Assembly (NCBI RefSeq): GCF_039536325.1
Contig: NZ_BAAAYO010000001.1
Location: 992,001-1,056,000 of the forward strand
Source of the DNA: Paenibacillus_AB hodogayensis
Lineage (GTDB): Bacteria; Bacillota; Bacilli; Paenibacillales; NBRC-103111
Reading direction: 5' to 3'
Length of the DNA: 64,000 nucleotides
Within the stretch, counting starts at the first letter, position 1. Every line of letters begins with the position of its first letter. Positions 35,498 through 45,300 of this stretch are shown here, one piece after another. The translations under genes were made by a program, and so were the position numbers. Below the pieces are notes generated by a model. The model worked only from the letters and a program-made list of their open reading frames with translations. It was not told the origin of the DNA and searched no databases.

Positions 35498-36436
35498 CTA
35501 CTTCATATCCTCCATGAATCGTCTGAAGTTCTCCACAATTTCCTTCGATTTTGTGTGATGTACGTAATGATCAGCATCGAAGGTGATCACTTTACCGTTC
35601 GCCACGTCAGCCGCTTGCTCCTCGTGCAAAGGAATCCATCCCTCTACGTCTTCATTGTTCCCTTGGATAAGAAGCAGCAGGGGAAGATCGGCCGGGAACT
35701 TCATATGCTGGGCTCCTTTAAAGTTCGAAGAGATATGCTCCATCTCGTTCAAGACGGTCGGATTGAACATGTTTTTGAGTTGAATCATCCGCAACTGTTT
35801 CCTTGTCTCCTCATCATAAGGCAAGCCTTCATAAGGATCGGCGCCTAGCTTCATCGCCAGTCGGGCAAAACCTGATTTTTTGAGTAGCTTATATTGTCCG
35901 ATCGGGAATTGGACATCCATGCCTCCCTGAGTTGGAACACTGGTATCGATTCCGATAAACGCAGTGACTTCATCCCTATACTTGCTCACATAATCAATAC
36001 CGTATAAACCGGCGATCGAGTGTCCCATCAAAATATAGCGGTCCATGTTAAGGCTCTGAAGCGCCTCATGGATTTCTTGAACGATAGTATCGGTCGTGCG
36101 GTCCTTATCGGTTAAGTCGCTTAATCCATAGCCAAACGGCTCGATTGCGACTACTTTATAATAAGGAGACAACTCGTCGATAAGCGGCTTGAAATCAAGC
36201 ACAGGCGACGCAGTTCCATAACCCGGAAGCAGCACGATGGTTTGTTCCCCATCCCCTTGAATAAGCACATTCATCTCCTTGCCGTCTACCGGAACGAGTT
36301 GACCGTAAGCCTGTATTTTACCCTCCTCCGATTTGCTGCTGATCACATTAACGGTATATACGATCGCGACAATAGCTACAACGATGATTAGGATTGCTGC
36401 CAATGTTTTGAGCAAAATTCCAAGCCACTTTTTCAT
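35498..36436 (-). CDS. membrane-anchored alpha/beta hydrolase
   Basis: 312 residues from ATG 36436 (GGTGGAGG just upstream; ATG 36439 is equally possible). N-terminal helix (LAAILIIVVAIVAIVYTVNVI) anchors it or serves as an uncleaved signal. Hydrolase motifs: LLPGYGTASP (oxyanion region), GHSIAG nucleophile elbow, and a terminal DADHYVHHT histidine. It lies downstream of the response regulator/kinase pair on the same strand with a gap of about 130 bases, so it may be a target or a third operon member. Substrate unknown. Confidence 0.8.
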   Translation of the reverse strand: MKKWLGILLKTLAAILIIVVAIVAIVYTVNVISSKSEEGKIQAYGQLVPVDGKEMNVLIQGDGEQTIVLLPGYGTASPVLDFKPLIDELSPYYKVVAIEPFGYGLSDLTDKDRTTDTIVQEIHEALQSLNMDRYILMGHSIAGLYGIDYVSKYRDEVTAFIGIDTSVPTQGGMDVQFPIGQYKLLKKSGFARLAMKLGADPYEGLPYDEETRKQLRMIQLKNMFNPTVLNEMEHISSNFKGAQHMKFPADLPLLLLIQGNNEDVEGWIPLHEEQAADVANGKVITFDADHYVHHTKSKEIVENFRRFMEDMK

Positions 36437-36568
36437 CATGCCTCCACCTTTCTTCACCAGTTAGTTAAGCGTTCTAAAACGACGATTATTCCAAGCTTAA
36501 CCGATGAAGATGTACAGACGATGACGTGACTATGAACTGAATATGAACAGCGGCCAAAATATTGCGGA

Positions 36569-37924
36569 TCACTCTGCCGGATCCGCCATTGGCAAGGTGA
36601 CGATAAACGCGGCGCCGTGTCCTGGCTCGCTCTCGACTCGAATATGGCCCTGATGCAGCGATACGATCCGCTTCACGATGGCGAGCCCCATGCCGCTGCC
36701 GTCATACTTGCGGCTATGGGAACGATCGGCTTTGAAGAACCGCTCGAATATCCGTTTTTGATCCTCCCGAGAGATGCCGATACCCGTGTCGGCTATGCGT
36801 ACGGTCACGTTTTTGGCGTCTTGCCTGGTACTGACATGAATCGTGCCGCCCTCTTCGGAAAACTTGATGCTGTTGCCAATAATGTTGGTCCATACCTGGT
36901 TGAGCTGATCATGATCTGCCGCGATTGTTACGGGCTTCAGATTTAATTCAAAGCTAATGTTGCGCACTGACCATTGCGGCTGAATCGCCACAATGACACG
37001 TCTGACCTGCTCATCAAGTCTGAGCTCCGTTACCCGGAGCTGCTGTGTATTGGATTCCAGCAAGCTCAGCTTCAGCAGGCTGTCGCTCATTTTGGACATG
37101 CGCTTCGCTTCGGAGATAATAATATCGAGGTAACGCTCGCGCTCGCTTTCGGTAATGCCAGCTTGCTTGAGCGCTATGGCATATCCGGATATCGAGGTGA
37201 GCGGCGACTGCACCTCATGCGATACATTCGATACGAATTCCTTGCGCATCTGTTCCAGTTGCTTCAGGTCGCGCATCATTTCCTCGAAGCTGCGGGCAAG
37301 CGTGCCCAGCTCCCCTTTTTGCTTAATGTTCAACTTGACGTTGAAGTCTCCCGCCGCGATACGTTTGGTCGCTTCCGTCAGCTTTTTAATCGGCCTAACG
37401 AGGAACACAGCTGCAACTAGAATGAGCAAGCTTCCCGCAATCAAGCAGTTGGTCAAAAACCTGATCAATAGCGATACGGAAGAAGCGGCAAGCGGCTCTA
37501 CAAACATTGCTTTCATCCCTGTGTCTGTGTGAAGAGGCATGCCTAGCAGAACGGGTACTAACCCCTTCGAGCTGATCTGCAGCACTTCTCCAGCCAGCAC
37601 TTGACTGATTTGTTCCGGCGTTACTTCGGATACGCGCTGGCCGTTCAGCTCTCCGTATGACTGTAGGTGACCGTCTTTGTCGTACATGCGAATAGAGTAG
37701 GAATGGAGCTGATTCATTCCGCTGACATACGAATCCGCCTCCTCTAACGGCAAGGCATCATAGATCCTTGCGACGTCCTGACCGAAATGGACAACATTTG
37801 CCAGCAGGTTATCGTTCAACTTCTCCTGATACAACCATGTCGTGGTAAAAGAAGCAATGATCGTCCCGCCGATGACAGAAGCCAGAAAGGTCAGTACGAC
37901 GCGGGTATATAAGGAACTGATCAT
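36569..37924 (-). CDS. two-component sensor histidine kinase
   Basis: 451 residues. Two transmembrane helices (VVLTFLASVIGGTIIASFTTTW and LLIRFLTNCLIAGSLLILVAAVFLV) enclose an extracellular sensor of about 120 residues. Then HAMP (RPIKKLTEATKRIAAGDFNVKL), H-box SNVSHEVQSPLTSI with the phosphorylated histidine, N-box NIIGNSIKFSEEGG, and G boxes IADTGIGIS and GSGMGLAIVKRI. The start overlaps the stop of the response-regulator gene by ATGA. The signal is unknown. Confidence 0.92.
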   Translation of the reverse strand: MISSLYTRVVLTFLASVIGGTIIASFTTTWLYQEKLNDNLLANVVHFGQDVARIYDALPLEEADSYVSGMNQLHSYSIRMYDKDGHLQSYGELNGQRVSEVTPEQISQVLAGEVLQISSKGLVPVLLGMPLHTDTGMKAMFVEPLAASSVSLLIRFLTNCLIAGSLLILVAAVFLVRPIKKLTEATKRIAAGDFNVKLNIKQKGELGTLARSFEEMMRDLKQLEQMRKEFVSNVSHEVQSPLTSISGYAIALKQAGITESERERYLDIIISEAKRMSKMSDSLLKLSLLESNTQQLRVTELRLDEQVRRVIVAIQPQWSVRNISFELNLKPVTIAADHDQLNQVWTNIIGNSIKFSEEGGTIHVSTRQDAKNVTVRIADTGIGISREDQKRIFERFFKADRSHSRKYDGSGMGLAIVKRIVSLHQGHIRVESEPGHGAAFIVTLPMADPAE

Positions 37925-38595
37925 GGCGATACCTCAACCCGGTAACCAAGACCGCGGACCGTTTCGATCCGAAAATCAGGCGTTGTTGCGAACCGTTCGC
38001 GCAGTCGCTTGATATGGACATCAACCGTCCGTTCATCGCCTGTGTAATCCATCCCCCAGATTTGATCGATCAGTTGCTCGCGCGTATAGATTTGTCCGGG
38101 CTTGCTGGCCAGCTTGTACAATAATTCAAACTCCTTAAGCGGGAGCGCCAGCGAATCCGCCCCCCTTATCACCTTATACGTCTGTCGGTCCAGCTGAACG
38201 CTGCCGAGCTGAATGGTCTGCATCGAGCTGCCCCCGTATCGCTTCAGCAGCGCCCTTACGCGAACGGCCAGCTCCAGCGGATCAAACGGCTTCGTCAAAT
38301 AATCATCCGCCCCAAGCTGGAACCCTTTCACCTTCTCCCATGTCTCGCCTCTTGCCGTCAGCATCAGCAACGGGAGATCCGGATTGGCTTTTCGAAGCTC
38401 CCTGCACAGCTCCCAGCCGTCCATAAGCGGCATCATAATATCAAGCACGACAAGATCGACTCTCGTCGAGGCATATAAGGTCATCGCTTCTTTGCCGTCT
38501 GCGGCTTCTATGGTCTCAAATCCGTCATTTCGCAAAAACAAACAGACGAGTTCGCGAATATTCAAATCATCATCAGCAACTAATATCGTAGGCAT
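37921..38595 (-). CDS. OmpR-family response regulator
   Basis: 224 residues. Receiver domain with acidic pair DDD near residue 8, phospho-acceptor Asp in LVVLDIMMPLMDG (~53), Thr in LMLTARGE and Lys in LTKPFDP. The C-terminal winged helix (LPLKEFELLYKLASKPGQIYTREQL, DERTVDVHIKRLRERF) is that of OmpR/PhoB. Translationally coupled to the kinase that follows. Probably controls the hydrolase gene downstream and its own operon. Confidence 0.93.
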   Translation of the reverse strand: MPTILVADDDLNIRELVCLFLRNDGFETIEAADGKEAMTLYASTRVDLVVLDIMMPLMDGWELCRELRKANPDLPLLMLTARGETWEKVKGFQLGADDYLTKPFDPLELAVRVRALLKRYGGSSMQTIQLGSVQLDRQTYKVIRGADSLALPLKEFELLYKLASKPGQIYTREQLIDQIWGMDYTGDERTVDVHIKRLRERFATTPDFRIETVRGLGYRVEVSP

Positions 38596-38710
38596 CTGTT
38601 CCCTCTTTTCCCTCGTTATAGTTGTTAACCAGTATCAACTTCTGAATCATGCCAAATACTGCATATTGAATATGTTCCTCCTGCTTTACCGCAAACTTTT
38701 CGCGGCAGTA

Positions 38711-38790
38711 AATTTAACGCCGTGCTCCTCCAGTTTGTTCTGTCCGCACGAGTGGACCCGGGTTCGCGCCCAAGCAAGCTACCACTGAAA
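38711..38790. repeat. repeat block related to 49491-49590
   Basis: Both blocks contain CGTGCTCCTCC, a GTCCGC segment and CCGGGTTCGC-like sequence, in the same order. Each lies shortly before a tRNA-like copy (B and D). Their identity is not recognised. Confidence 0.4.
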
Positions 38791-38798
38791 TAAAAAAC

Positions 38799-38819
38799 AC
38801 GCGCCATAACGAGGCGCGT
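38799..38819 (-). terminator. intrinsic terminator beside tRNA copy B
   Basis: ACGCGCC and GGCGCGT around a 7-base loop, followed on the minus strand by GTTTTTTATTT. It lies 15 bases after the tRNA-like CCA end. Confidence 0.75.
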
Positions 38820-38833
38820 AGATATCATTTGTT

Positions 38834-38911
38834 TGGTGGAGCCTAAGGGGACTGAACCCCTGACCTTATCGCTGCCAGCGATGCCCTCTTCCGCAATGGT
38901 TATACTGCCCC
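38834..38911 (-). pseudogene. tRNA-Ala(GGC)-like copy B, degenerate 5' half
   Basis: The minus strand holds an intact anticodon arm region (ATCGCTGGCAGCGAT, anticodon GGC), T arm (AGGGGTTCAGTCCCCTT), acceptor 3' strand and CCA. The D arm is destroyed (AACCATTGCGGAAGAGG), although the 5' end still reads GGGGCA. Confidence 0.65.
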
Positions 38912-38950
38912 GATTAGCAGTATTGAATTATTTTAAGAAATGCATTATGA

Positions 38951-38971
38951 TACGTTTAAGTAATTAAACAT
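38951..38971 (+). promoter_or_regulatory. ArsR operator, copy 1
   Basis: TACGTTTAAGTAATTAAACAT contains the palindrome GTTTAA-N4-TTAAAC, 16 bases upstream of the ArsR start. The same element with two changes precedes the next gene at 39355. Confidence 0.65.
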
Positions 38972-38987
38972 TATAACGGAGTGAGCC

Positions 38988-39308
38988 ATGAGCGAATTCA
39001 TCGGGAATCAGAAGGCAATTCATATTTTTGAGAAGCTGGGCCCCTATTTTCAAGGACTGGGAGACCCTATTCGTCAGCAGATCATATCGCTGTTGATCGA
39101 TAAAGAGAGTATGAATGTGACGCAGATCGCAGAGCATATTCCGATGTCGCGCCCTACCGTCTCTCACCACCTGAAAATATTGCGGCAAGCAGGGCTGATT
39201 ACCGTTCAGAAGAAGGGTACGGAAATGTTCTACAGGCTTGAGTTTGACGGAGTGATCGCAATGATGAAACAGCTTGTCCAGTTCGTTGAGGAGGAATGCC
39301 GGTACTAG
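38988..39308 (+). CDS. ArsR-family winged-helix repressor
   Basis: 106 residues; CGGAG lies 8 bases before ATG 38988. Helix-turn-helix core GDPIRQQIISLLI and MNVTQIAEHIPMSRPTVSHHLKILRQAGLI. The metal-binding cysteine motif of ArsR/SmtB (ELCVCDL) is absent, so it probably responds to something other than arsenite-type metals. Twin palindromes before this gene and before the downstream oxidoreductase suggest that it represses both. Confidence 0.9.
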   Translation: MSEFIGNQKAIHIFEKLGPYFQGLGDPIRQQIISLLIDKESMNVTQIAEHIPMSRPTVSHHLKILRQAGLITVQKKGTEMFYRLEFDGVIAMMKQLVQFVEEECRY

Positions 39309-39354
39309 TGCCATTACCTTGGCCAGCACATGTCGTTCCTATTTTTTCGATTTG

Positions 39355-39375
39355 TACGTTTAAAAAATTAAACAT
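39355..39375 (+). promoter_or_regulatory. ArsR operator, copy 2
   Basis: TACGTTTAAAAAATTAAACAT, with the palindrome GTTTAA-N4-TTAAAC, 36 bases upstream of the oxidoreductase start. It matches 38951-38971 at 19 of 21 positions. Confidence 0.65.
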
Positions 39376-39410
39376 ATAAGCATTCAAACATTTAAACGGA
39401 GGTTTATCTT

Positions 39411-40490
39411 ATGATCAGAAAGTTGGTACTTATTGTAGGAGGATACGGTGAAGTAGGCAGACAGATCGCCCAAATCTTACACGATCGGCACCCCGATCTG
39501 GATATTGCCCTGGGAGGAAGGTCTCCGGGAAAAGCAGCACCATTCGGATCGGGACGGGTCCAAACAGTCGTTGTTGATAATAATGCGGAAGATCCGCTGC
39601 TCTATGCTGGCGACAATGTATCGTTGATCATCAACGCCGTCAACGATCTACAGGATCGGCTGCTTCTGTCTGCCGTTAGAAGAAGGATTCCACTCATCGA
39701 CATTACGCGCTGGACAGAGATATTCCAACAAGCGATCACCAAATTGAAGAACACGGAGCTTCATGCCCCTGTCGTTCTGTCTTCCGGATGGATGGCGGGA
39801 ACTGCTTCACTGTTCGCTATGCTGAATTCAACCTCACTTCAGAATGTCTCTGTTCATATTCATGCGCTTTACTCGGTGCGGGATAAAGCAGGACCCGACT
39901 CCGTGGCGTACATGGATCGTATGAACGTTCCATTCTACATTACCGAACCGAAAGGAAGTCGGCTTGTATTTCCAATGACCGATCCTGTAAAAGTGCAATT
40001 TCCAAACGGATACGAAACAAAATGCTATCGGCTTGGCACCCCGGACCATGTGACCCTGCTCAAGCCAGGCCATATCGACTCCGCCAGTTTCCGCATTTCC
40101 TTCGACAACAAAGCATCCACCTACGCGCTTGTTGGACTGGTCAAGAGCGGTATATGGAAGAGGATCAGCGGGGACCGATTCCGTTCACTTAGACGAAGCC
40201 TGCTCTACAATCCGGGCACGGGCAGCACGCATCACATCCTTATTCATCTAAACGGTCGTGACCATAATGGGCGATCGGTTGAACGGAGAATAGCGATTTC
40301 TGATCCGCTGGGTCAAACTCATCTCACCGCCTTGGGAGCTGCCGTCCAGGCAGAAAAGCTATTACGAACCTCAGAGGATAAGCCGCTGGCTCCAGGCATT
40401 TATTATCCGGAAGACCTGCCTGATGTAAGGATGGACAAGTCTGCAATTATCCATTTTTTCGAACAATATGGGGTTCATATATCTCACTAA
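39411..40490 (+). CDS. saccharopine dehydrogenase-like NAD(P)-binding oxidoreductase
   Basis: 359 residues; CGGAGG precedes ATG 39411. Rossmann start LVLIVGGYGEVGRQIAQIL, LGGRSPGKA, and IINAVNDLQDRLLLSAVRRRIPLIDITRW as in saccharopine-dehydrogenase-like proteins (Sacchrp_dh_NADP). The C-terminal half has no clear catalytic motif. True lysine-pathway activity is unlikely given the ArsR-controlled, cassette-like setting; the substrate is unknown. Confidence 0.8.
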   Translation: MIRKLVLIVGGYGEVGRQIAQILHDRHPDLDIALGGRSPGKAAPFGSGRVQTVVVDNNAEDPLLYAGDNVSLIINAVNDLQDRLLLSAVRRRIPLIDITRWTEIFQQAITKLKNTELHAPVVLSSGWMAGTASLFAMLNSTSLQNVSVHIHALYSVRDKAGPDSVAYMDRMNVPFYITEPKGSRLVFPMTDPVKVQFPNGYETKCYRLGTPDHVTLLKPGHIDSASFRISFDNKASTYALVGLVKSGIWKRISGDRFRSLRRSLLYNPGTGSTHHILIHLNGRDHNGRSVERRIAISDPLGQTHLTALGAAVQAEKLLRTSEDKPLAPGIYYPEDLPDVRMDKSAIIHFFEQYGVHISH

Positions 40491-40543
40491 TGTTCTTTAG
40501 TTAATCTGGATTCCAGTTGTGTTGCTCTGTAACAATGACAACG

Positions 40544-40581
40544 GTCCGCGAAGCGCCCACCACTTCGAGCACTTCGCGGAC
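40544..40581. terminator. stem-loop after the oxidoreductase gene
   Basis: GTCCGCGAAG and CTTCGCGGAC form a perfect 10-bp stem with an 18-base loop, 54 bases after the stop. No T-run follows, so this may be a pause or 3' stability element. Confidence 0.45.
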
Positions 40582-40677
40582 GAATTGAATTAGAATGGGA
40601 GGCATCATCCATCGTGGTTCTCTACAACGATCTCCTGTAGCTGCTTTGGACATATAACCTCAACCCTGATAAACAAA

Positions 40678-40697
40678 AAACGGCATCTCTGCCGTTT
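40678..40697 (-). terminator. intrinsic terminator beside tRNA copy C
   Basis: AAACGGCA and TGCCGTTT with a 4-base loop, followed by T on the minus strand. Same stem as at 34945-34964. Confidence 0.75.
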
Positions 40698-40710
40698 TTG
40701 TTTAATGTGT

Positions 40711-40775
40711 TGGTGGAGCCTAGGGGATCTAACCCCTGACCTCATCGCTGCCAGCGATGAGCTCTACTACGGATG
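40711..40775 (-). pseudogene. tRNA-Ala(GGC)-like copy C, 5' half lost
   Basis: The minus strand has the anticodon arm CATCGCTGGCAGCGATG, then AGGTC, the T arm AGGGGTTAGATCCCCT and GGCTCCACCA. The T loop differs from copies B and D. Upstream of the anticodon arm only GTAGAGCT recalls a D arm. The remaining gap 40776-40919 shows nothing I can name. Confidence 0.65.
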
Positions 40776-40919
40776 GTCATTAACATACCAAAATCTACTT
40801 TCAAGACTAATTGTCCCATCGGTTTTGCAATATTCATCATCATTCAATTATTCATGTACCAATTGATCTTTTTTCAAACACTCGCTTACCATGGTGAGAC
40901 TAAGAATACAAATCCCTAA

Positions 40920-42341
40920 TTAGCCATGAATATTATCATCGTTCATTTGGTTCATTTTTGAAATTCCAGAAGACACTTCCTTAATCCAATCGCCTCTTAG
41001 TTCCTTACCAAATAATTCCTGATAAACTTTTGCTTTAATTTGTATCATCTCTTTAGCTAAACCACCCTCTAATTCTTGAAGGATTTTTAAGTCTGCATCA
41101 GATAAAGGTTTGCTTTTGGTCGCAACATGATTGCGATATATGGAAGTCTCCATACGCCAAGCGTAAAACTCTGCTGTAAATTGCTCCTTCATATTGTTTA
41201 ACATCTGAATGCCTGGAACATCTAAATCCCCTGAATAGTAAATGATGCAGTTTGGGCTTGCTTCAAGACATTTTTCTATAAATACTTTAGAAGCGGTTCT
41301 TGCCTGTCCGATCGTACAAAGAAGAACTGGAAAATCCGGTGGAAGTTGTTCTAATGAGAATTCATTTAGATTAAGAAAATGAATGGTTTCATCAACTAGA
41401 TAAGATATCACAGACGGATTTTCCAGAATATATATTGACGAGTACTTTGGTAATTGCTCCATCTCTTCAATCTCACGTAAATTTAACGTGCGGGGCGAAG
41501 TCCCTTTGACGAGATGTGGAACAAAAACATGCGAAATCGAACTAAGATCATCATCCAGAACGTCGAAATTCCTATAAATTTGACGTTCGAACAAATACTC
41601 TGGTATGGCTGACATATGGTTATCAATATTTCCGTTTTGATTTAGACTTTGGCTATTTATATCATTGAGAGCGCTCCATAATAATCTTCCTTTTGCATTT
41701 GTTTTATCAAAGGCATGTGAATCCTCAGTAACATAAGCAGCGAACATAGGTAATCTAATTTTTCCAGTTGAGATCCCACATCTTTCAAACATTTCATCTT
41801 TTCTCATCAGCAAATGCCATAGAGCGCTCAGACATGTCAGCAATTCTGAATAGACATTTGTGTCTCTGTCAAAAACAGTTCTCAAAACCCTATAACCCTT
41901 GGCATCTCCTTCCTTTAATCTTTGAAACCAGTTAAATGTCTGTTGAATAAATATTTCAAGTTCAGTATTAGAGATATTAAAACGAGTAATAAAATCTAGT
42001 TCAACTTGAATGAATAGATTAGCCCAAGCTGAAAGTTTTGACTCTTTTTGTTGGCGTTTGGTGGAAAGTTGATGGCCGTAGTATAATTCTAACAATTCAA
42101 GTAAAGAAACTGAGTATCCTGCTTCTCTAGCCGCTTTTTCAAAATCAGCGGCTGGGAAACGTGGACCCTTGTAGCGAATGCCAAGAAAGCCGCGCAAAGC
42201 TTTTTCCTCTTCTTCGGTGGGTCGCATTGGCACCGTGCCGAATGCTCCGTAGCTTTCAAACTTCTTGCAATACAAGTCAAAAAGGCGGCCAAAGCCGCCG
42301 CTCTGCCGAAAAATCTCAACTAGTTGTCTGTTATCCTGCAT
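40920..42341 (-). CDS. jetD: Wadjet protein JetD (TIGR02679/DUF2399, Toprim nuclease subunit)
   Basis: 473 residues, ATG 42341 overlapping the end of jetC by 11 bases. The C-terminal Toprim-like motif YYSGDLDVPG (from residue ~368) carries the acidic residues of the JetD nuclease, with the conserved Glu probably in the preceding LENPSV segment. The N-terminal part (SGGFGRLFDLYCKKFESYG...GTVPM) is typical of TIGR02679 proteins. In characterised Wadjet systems JetD cuts closed circular plasmid DNA after loop extrusion by JetABC. Last gene of the four-gene operon. Confidence 0.85.
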   Translation of the reverse strand: MQDNRQLVEIFRQSGGFGRLFDLYCKKFESYGAFGTVPMRPTEEEEKALRGFLGIRYKGPRFPAADFEKAAREAGYSVSLLELLELYYGHQLSTKRQQKESKLSAWANLFIQVELDFITRFNISNTELEIFIQQTFNWFQRLKEGDAKGYRVLRTVFDRDTNVYSELLTCLSALWHLLMRKDEMFERCGISTGKIRLPMFAAYVTEDSHAFDKTNAKGRLLWSALNDINSQSLNQNGNIDNHMSAIPEYLFERQIYRNFDVLDDDLSSISHVFVPHLVKGTSPRTLNLREIEEMEQLPKYSSIYILENPSVISYLVDETIHFLNLNEFSLEQLPPDFPVLLCTIGQARTASKVFIEKCLEASPNCIIYYSGDLDVPGIQMLNNMKEQFTAEFYAWRMETSIYRNHVATKSKPLSDADLKILQELEGGLAKEMIQIKAKVYQELFGKELRGDWIKEVSSGISKMNQMNDDNIHG

Positions 42342-45300
42342 AGAGGGAACGCTCCTCGATACTTTGCTCTAGCGATAGAAGATGTTTTTCTTTCCCATCC
42401 CAATAGTAACGTGCAACAGCGAGTACTGGAGAATCCACAGGTCGAAGAATTTGGGCAATGGAGAGTTCATCAACCGTTTCGTAGCAACCCCACAGCACCT
42501 GGGAGTTCATAATGTAATCAAACTCAAAGTCATGCACAAGTTGAAACATCTGTGCAATATTTTCGTTATCGATACCCGCAAAAGCTTCATCCAAAGAAAT
42601 AACACGCGGTGCATCAGGTGCGGCATAAGAATATTTGGCAGCTATCGCCGCAAAGAGCGGCGAGTAGATGCTCATCGCCTTTTCCCCGCCGCTGAGCTCC
42701 CCGAACACTTTGTTTGTAAAGCGCTCCTCGGGAATACCCTTGCGCGTGATGAACATGTCAAACCGGAACCATTTGCGGTAATCCAGCGCCTTTTTCATCT
42801 CTTCAAACATAGAAAAACTCGCGTCGTCCCTGCACTTTTTTCGAGCTTCATTGATTTTGGATATGAAATGTAGACGCACCTTTTCCTTTTGAGATGGCGT
42901 CAGATATATGGACTCCTTGGATAAGTACGACAACAGCTCTGTTGTTGAAATTTGGTCCTCTTCTTTGCTCGTGAGGGGGATCCATTCGAGCCGCATCTGA
43001 ATAGTGCCTGTTACACGTCGCAGCATCACGTTCGCGTCTTGTTCCCAGCGCTTCGCAGCCCGCACTTTCTCATGGATCGTAGTACCGACAACATCAATGA
43101 GCACCTTTTCAAATAACTTCTGCTCCTCTTCCCGAATATGTCTCGAAATGCGCTCTAGTTGTTCATTCACATAACGGTGTACTTCAAGTGGCGTGTTCTC
43201 TACATGCTGGAGGGAAAAGACCAGGAATTGTCGCGAGCAGTTCTGCACGAGGATCTGCCAGGACGGGTTCTCCATGTCTTCAGTCTTAATCTCAAGCGAA
43301 ATAGAACGCCGCGCCGGCTTAAGATTGTAATCCACAAGTTCGCGCTGAGCGTAGCCTTCTGCTTCTTTTAATGCTGAAAGCACTTCATCAAACGAGAGTC
43401 CCTTGCACGATTGTTCCAGTGCCATAACGGTCTCAGAAGCACTCCGTGGAGGACATACAAAACCGAGATATAGCTCCTCTTGGTACAATTTCATCCACCC
43501 ATTTAGCAATCGCAGCCGCTCTTCCATCACCGGTTGCTCCTTCGTTTGATTATCAATGAGGCCGCGAATTTTAATCTCTGCTTCGTTTATTTGTTTACGA
43601 TAAGAGTCTAACCACACATCTGCCGACTTCGCCGCATTTATCGCTACCTCTATCTCATGTTTTAAGTCCGTATTGCCAAGATCCTGTATTCGCTCAAGAA
43701 ACATTGATTCATAAGACTTGTTCTTCGCAATATCCCGCTCAAGATCGGATTTCTCATCTACAAGATAGTCATAATCGTCTGTCAATCGTTCTATCTCCGA
43801 CTTAAGATCTGTCTGTGACTGATTCGCTGTAAGCCATGCATTGTGAGCAACGCGGAGATCAGCAAGTGTATTATTGTAAATTGTAAGGTCGCTAAGAGCC
43901 TGTTGGTAGCTGGCAAGCTTAAGCGGCAATTCCAACTGCTCCGTAGCATAATAGAGCGCATTACGCAAAACTTGTGTTTCGTTTCGGTAGACACGCAATG
44001 CAACTTGGAGCCTTTCTACCACAGAATGTTGAGTGGCGCGTTCATGACGCTTGATTTCATGGCATCTAAGTAACTCTTTAAGCCCCTGGAGGGATGGGAA
44101 CACTTCCCGTTCCATGACAAGGAGATGCTGCTGCTTTTCTATGGAAAGCTGTTCCGATTCCAAGTTATCTTTATGGTGCATGAGTTCATCACATTGACTT
44201 TGCAGTTCTTTCAACTTGCGCAGACGGATTTGTTCCCGCGCCGATTTGCCAATGTATTTATCTTCATACTTAGGGGCCAGCCCCCCAACCATACCACTGC
44301 GGAATTCCCCGTTTTCCAACACATACCCTTCCTTATGGGGAACAATAGAAATGGTTTGCAGTACAGTGTTAATATCTTCCTCCGTGAGACCGTTGGTTGG
44401 CGTCGGACGTACATAAGTCAGTAAATTTTCTCTTTTGTACGACCCTACTTGCACCACAGCCATCGAGGCAGCGACTATAGAGCGATCACTCTCATGCACT
44501 ACAAGAGCCGTAAGGAGTCCCGCGCGGGTAATGGCGTCTTCGATGGCTTCCTTTACCGTCGGCTGTAAGTGTTCCAAAAATTCAACCGTTTCATAAAAAT
44601 AAGCAACACGTACGTTTTGTGTGCGCAAGCGCTCCATTTCTTCCACTTCCGAAATGGTAAGAACGGGCTCCATCTCCTTTTGTGCAGATAAAGCTTCAGC
44701 CTTTCGTTCAGCCTCCTCGATTTGCTCTAGGATATGACGGACGGAGGCCACGAGATTCGCATTCTGCTCCTGAAGTGATCGAAAGCGTTTGTCGTATAAG
44801 AAACTCAGCCAGTCAGTAACCGTTGCTGGAGAGACGTCATCCAGAAGATCTCCAATCCCTTGCAAGATTTCCTTCACTTCGAGAAGTTCTGCGGGCTGAA
44901 TTTGAAATTGGTGAGCACTTTCCGCCCATTCGGCAACGGAATGTTCGACAGATGTCGAGCATGCGGAAATCTCTTTCACTAAGATGCTAATCTCAACGTC
45001 TAACTGATTGGCACGCTCTTCTTCGGTCGCCATATTTCGCTGCATTTGATCCTCTTGTTCAAGACGAGATTTCAGTGAAAGGAGCTGATCGGCAATCTTT
45101 TGCACCTTACTTCGGTACTCGTGGAGAGTTTCTTGCCAATTTTTAAAAGCTGCATCTGAAAAACTTTCAAGGCTAGATTTAAAGTGGTTACGTAAGATCC
45201 CGTGGGGTGAGAAGCAAGTCTCATCCGCCAGTGAATCCAGTTCCAAAAGCGCCTTCTCACGGCTCTGGACTGCTTTGTATTTATTTCCCTCAATCTGCTT

